The position numbers and the translations under genes were made by a program. A stretch of 32,655 nucleotides of DNA from CAYPEK01 sp964409645 (lineage in GTDB: Bacteria; UBP15; UBA6099), in NCBI GenBank assembly GCA_964409645.1, contig CAYPEK010000042.1, positions 1 to 32,655 of the forward strand, given 5' to 3'. Positions within the stretch are counted from its first letter, which is position 1, and every line of letters begins with the position of its first letter. Below, piece by piece: positions 32,373-32,655 of the stretch. A model generated the notes under the pieces. The model was given only the letters and a program-made list of their open reading frames with translations. It was not told the DNA's origin and did no database searches.

Positions 32373-32655
32373 ATGCCGTACATGGAAATCTCAGAAGGCG
32401 TTTACGCGGTCGGCGGACCGGATTACACAGGTATGGACGATGCGTATGCGTATCTTGTGGATTTCGGCTCGGAGCAGGTGCTGATCGACACGGGCGCGGG
32501 AGGCGGCGTCCCGAAGATGATTAAGAATATTGCGGAGGCGGTTGGCGGAAAGCCGAAGGTATCGCTGATTATTCTAACGCACAATCATATCGATCATGTC
32601 GGCGGGGCCGCGGAGGCGCGGTCGATGACAGGCGCGAAACTCGCGGTGCATGAGG
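32373..32655 (+). CDS. Metallo-beta-lactamase-fold hydrolase, 5' part only
   Basis: The first 94 codons of an MBL-fold protein run off the window end. The N-terminus MPYMEISEGVYAVGG is followed by LIDTGAG and the metal-binding THNHIDHVGG (H-x-H-x-D-H). Glyoxalase II-like hydrolases, flavo-diiron proteins and other MBL enzymes share these features. The ATG has GGGGTG about 7 nt upstream. It sits 15 nt after the radical SAM gene and is probably co-transcribed, so it may act on the same compound. The missing C-terminal part prevents a finer call. Confidence 0.88.
   Translation, partial: MPYMEISEGVYAVGGPDYTGMDDAYAYLVDFGSEQVLIDTGAGGGVPKMIKNIAEAVGGKPKVSLIILTHNHIDHVGGAAEARSMTGAKLAVHE

Overview
This window looks like a chromosomal segment of an uncultured, probably anaerobic, diderm bacterium. 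A periplasmic adaptor (HlyD type), signal peptides and ABC exporters with large extracytoplasmic domains indicate a cell with a periplasm. A glycyl radical enzyme and a B12-type radical SAM protein indicate anaerobic chemistry. Promoters are sigma-70-like and Shine-Dalgarno sites are clear. GC is moderate and the intergenic DNA is AT-rich. I cannot name a phylum. I see no rRNA, tRNA, CRISPR array, transposase or phage gene.

Layout. 91-2934 (minus): a three-PAS histidine kinase, a single-domain response regulator and D-aminoacyl-tRNA deacylase (dtd). 3159-9417 (plus): a TetR regulator, a HlyD adaptor, two ABC ATPases and two ABC-2 permeases, the same order as the E. coli cecR-ybhGFSR drug-efflux operon, with YbhF split into two genes. 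Two matching 16-bp TetR-type operators sit on the two promoters. 9548-13800 (plus): a second ABC system of one ATPase and two paralogous permeases with very large periplasmic loops, one holding a polyserine tract. 13988-15863 (plus): ornithine aminotransferase and RdgB, closed by an intrinsic terminator. 15914-18238 (plus): an SRPBCC-like protein, a thiolase-fold protein without the thiolase catalytic residues, and a DUF35 zinc-ribbon partner. 18263-19371 (plus): a secreted BNR/sialidase-like protein. 19426-22567 (minus): a STAS protein, a catalytically dead phosphohexomutase paralogue and an intact phosphohexomutase. 22664-23210 (plus): a small DUF4258 / YgiT-type zinc-finger pair resembling a toxin-antitoxin module. 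23399-28677 (plus): an SDR-fold protein lacking the catalytic Tyr/Lys, a PlsC-like acyltransferase, a CxE-type glycyl radical enzyme and an inositol-monophosphatase-family enzyme. 28696-29735 (minus): a secreted WG-repeat protein. 29797 to the end (plus): a large B12-binding radical SAM protein with a duplicated C-terminal domain, then the start of a metallo-beta-lactamase-fold hydrolase.

Three unrelated proteins keep their fold and ligand-binding motifs but have lost the residues that do chemistry: the thiolase-like protein, the upstream phosphohexomutase and the SDR. Each is encoded next to intact partner enzymes. The best candidates for undescribed biology are the STAS / pseudo-mutase / mutase operon, the SRPBCC / Cys-less thiolase / DUF35 operon, the SDR / acyltransferase / glycyl radical enzyme operon, and the radical SAM protein with tandem C-terminal domains.
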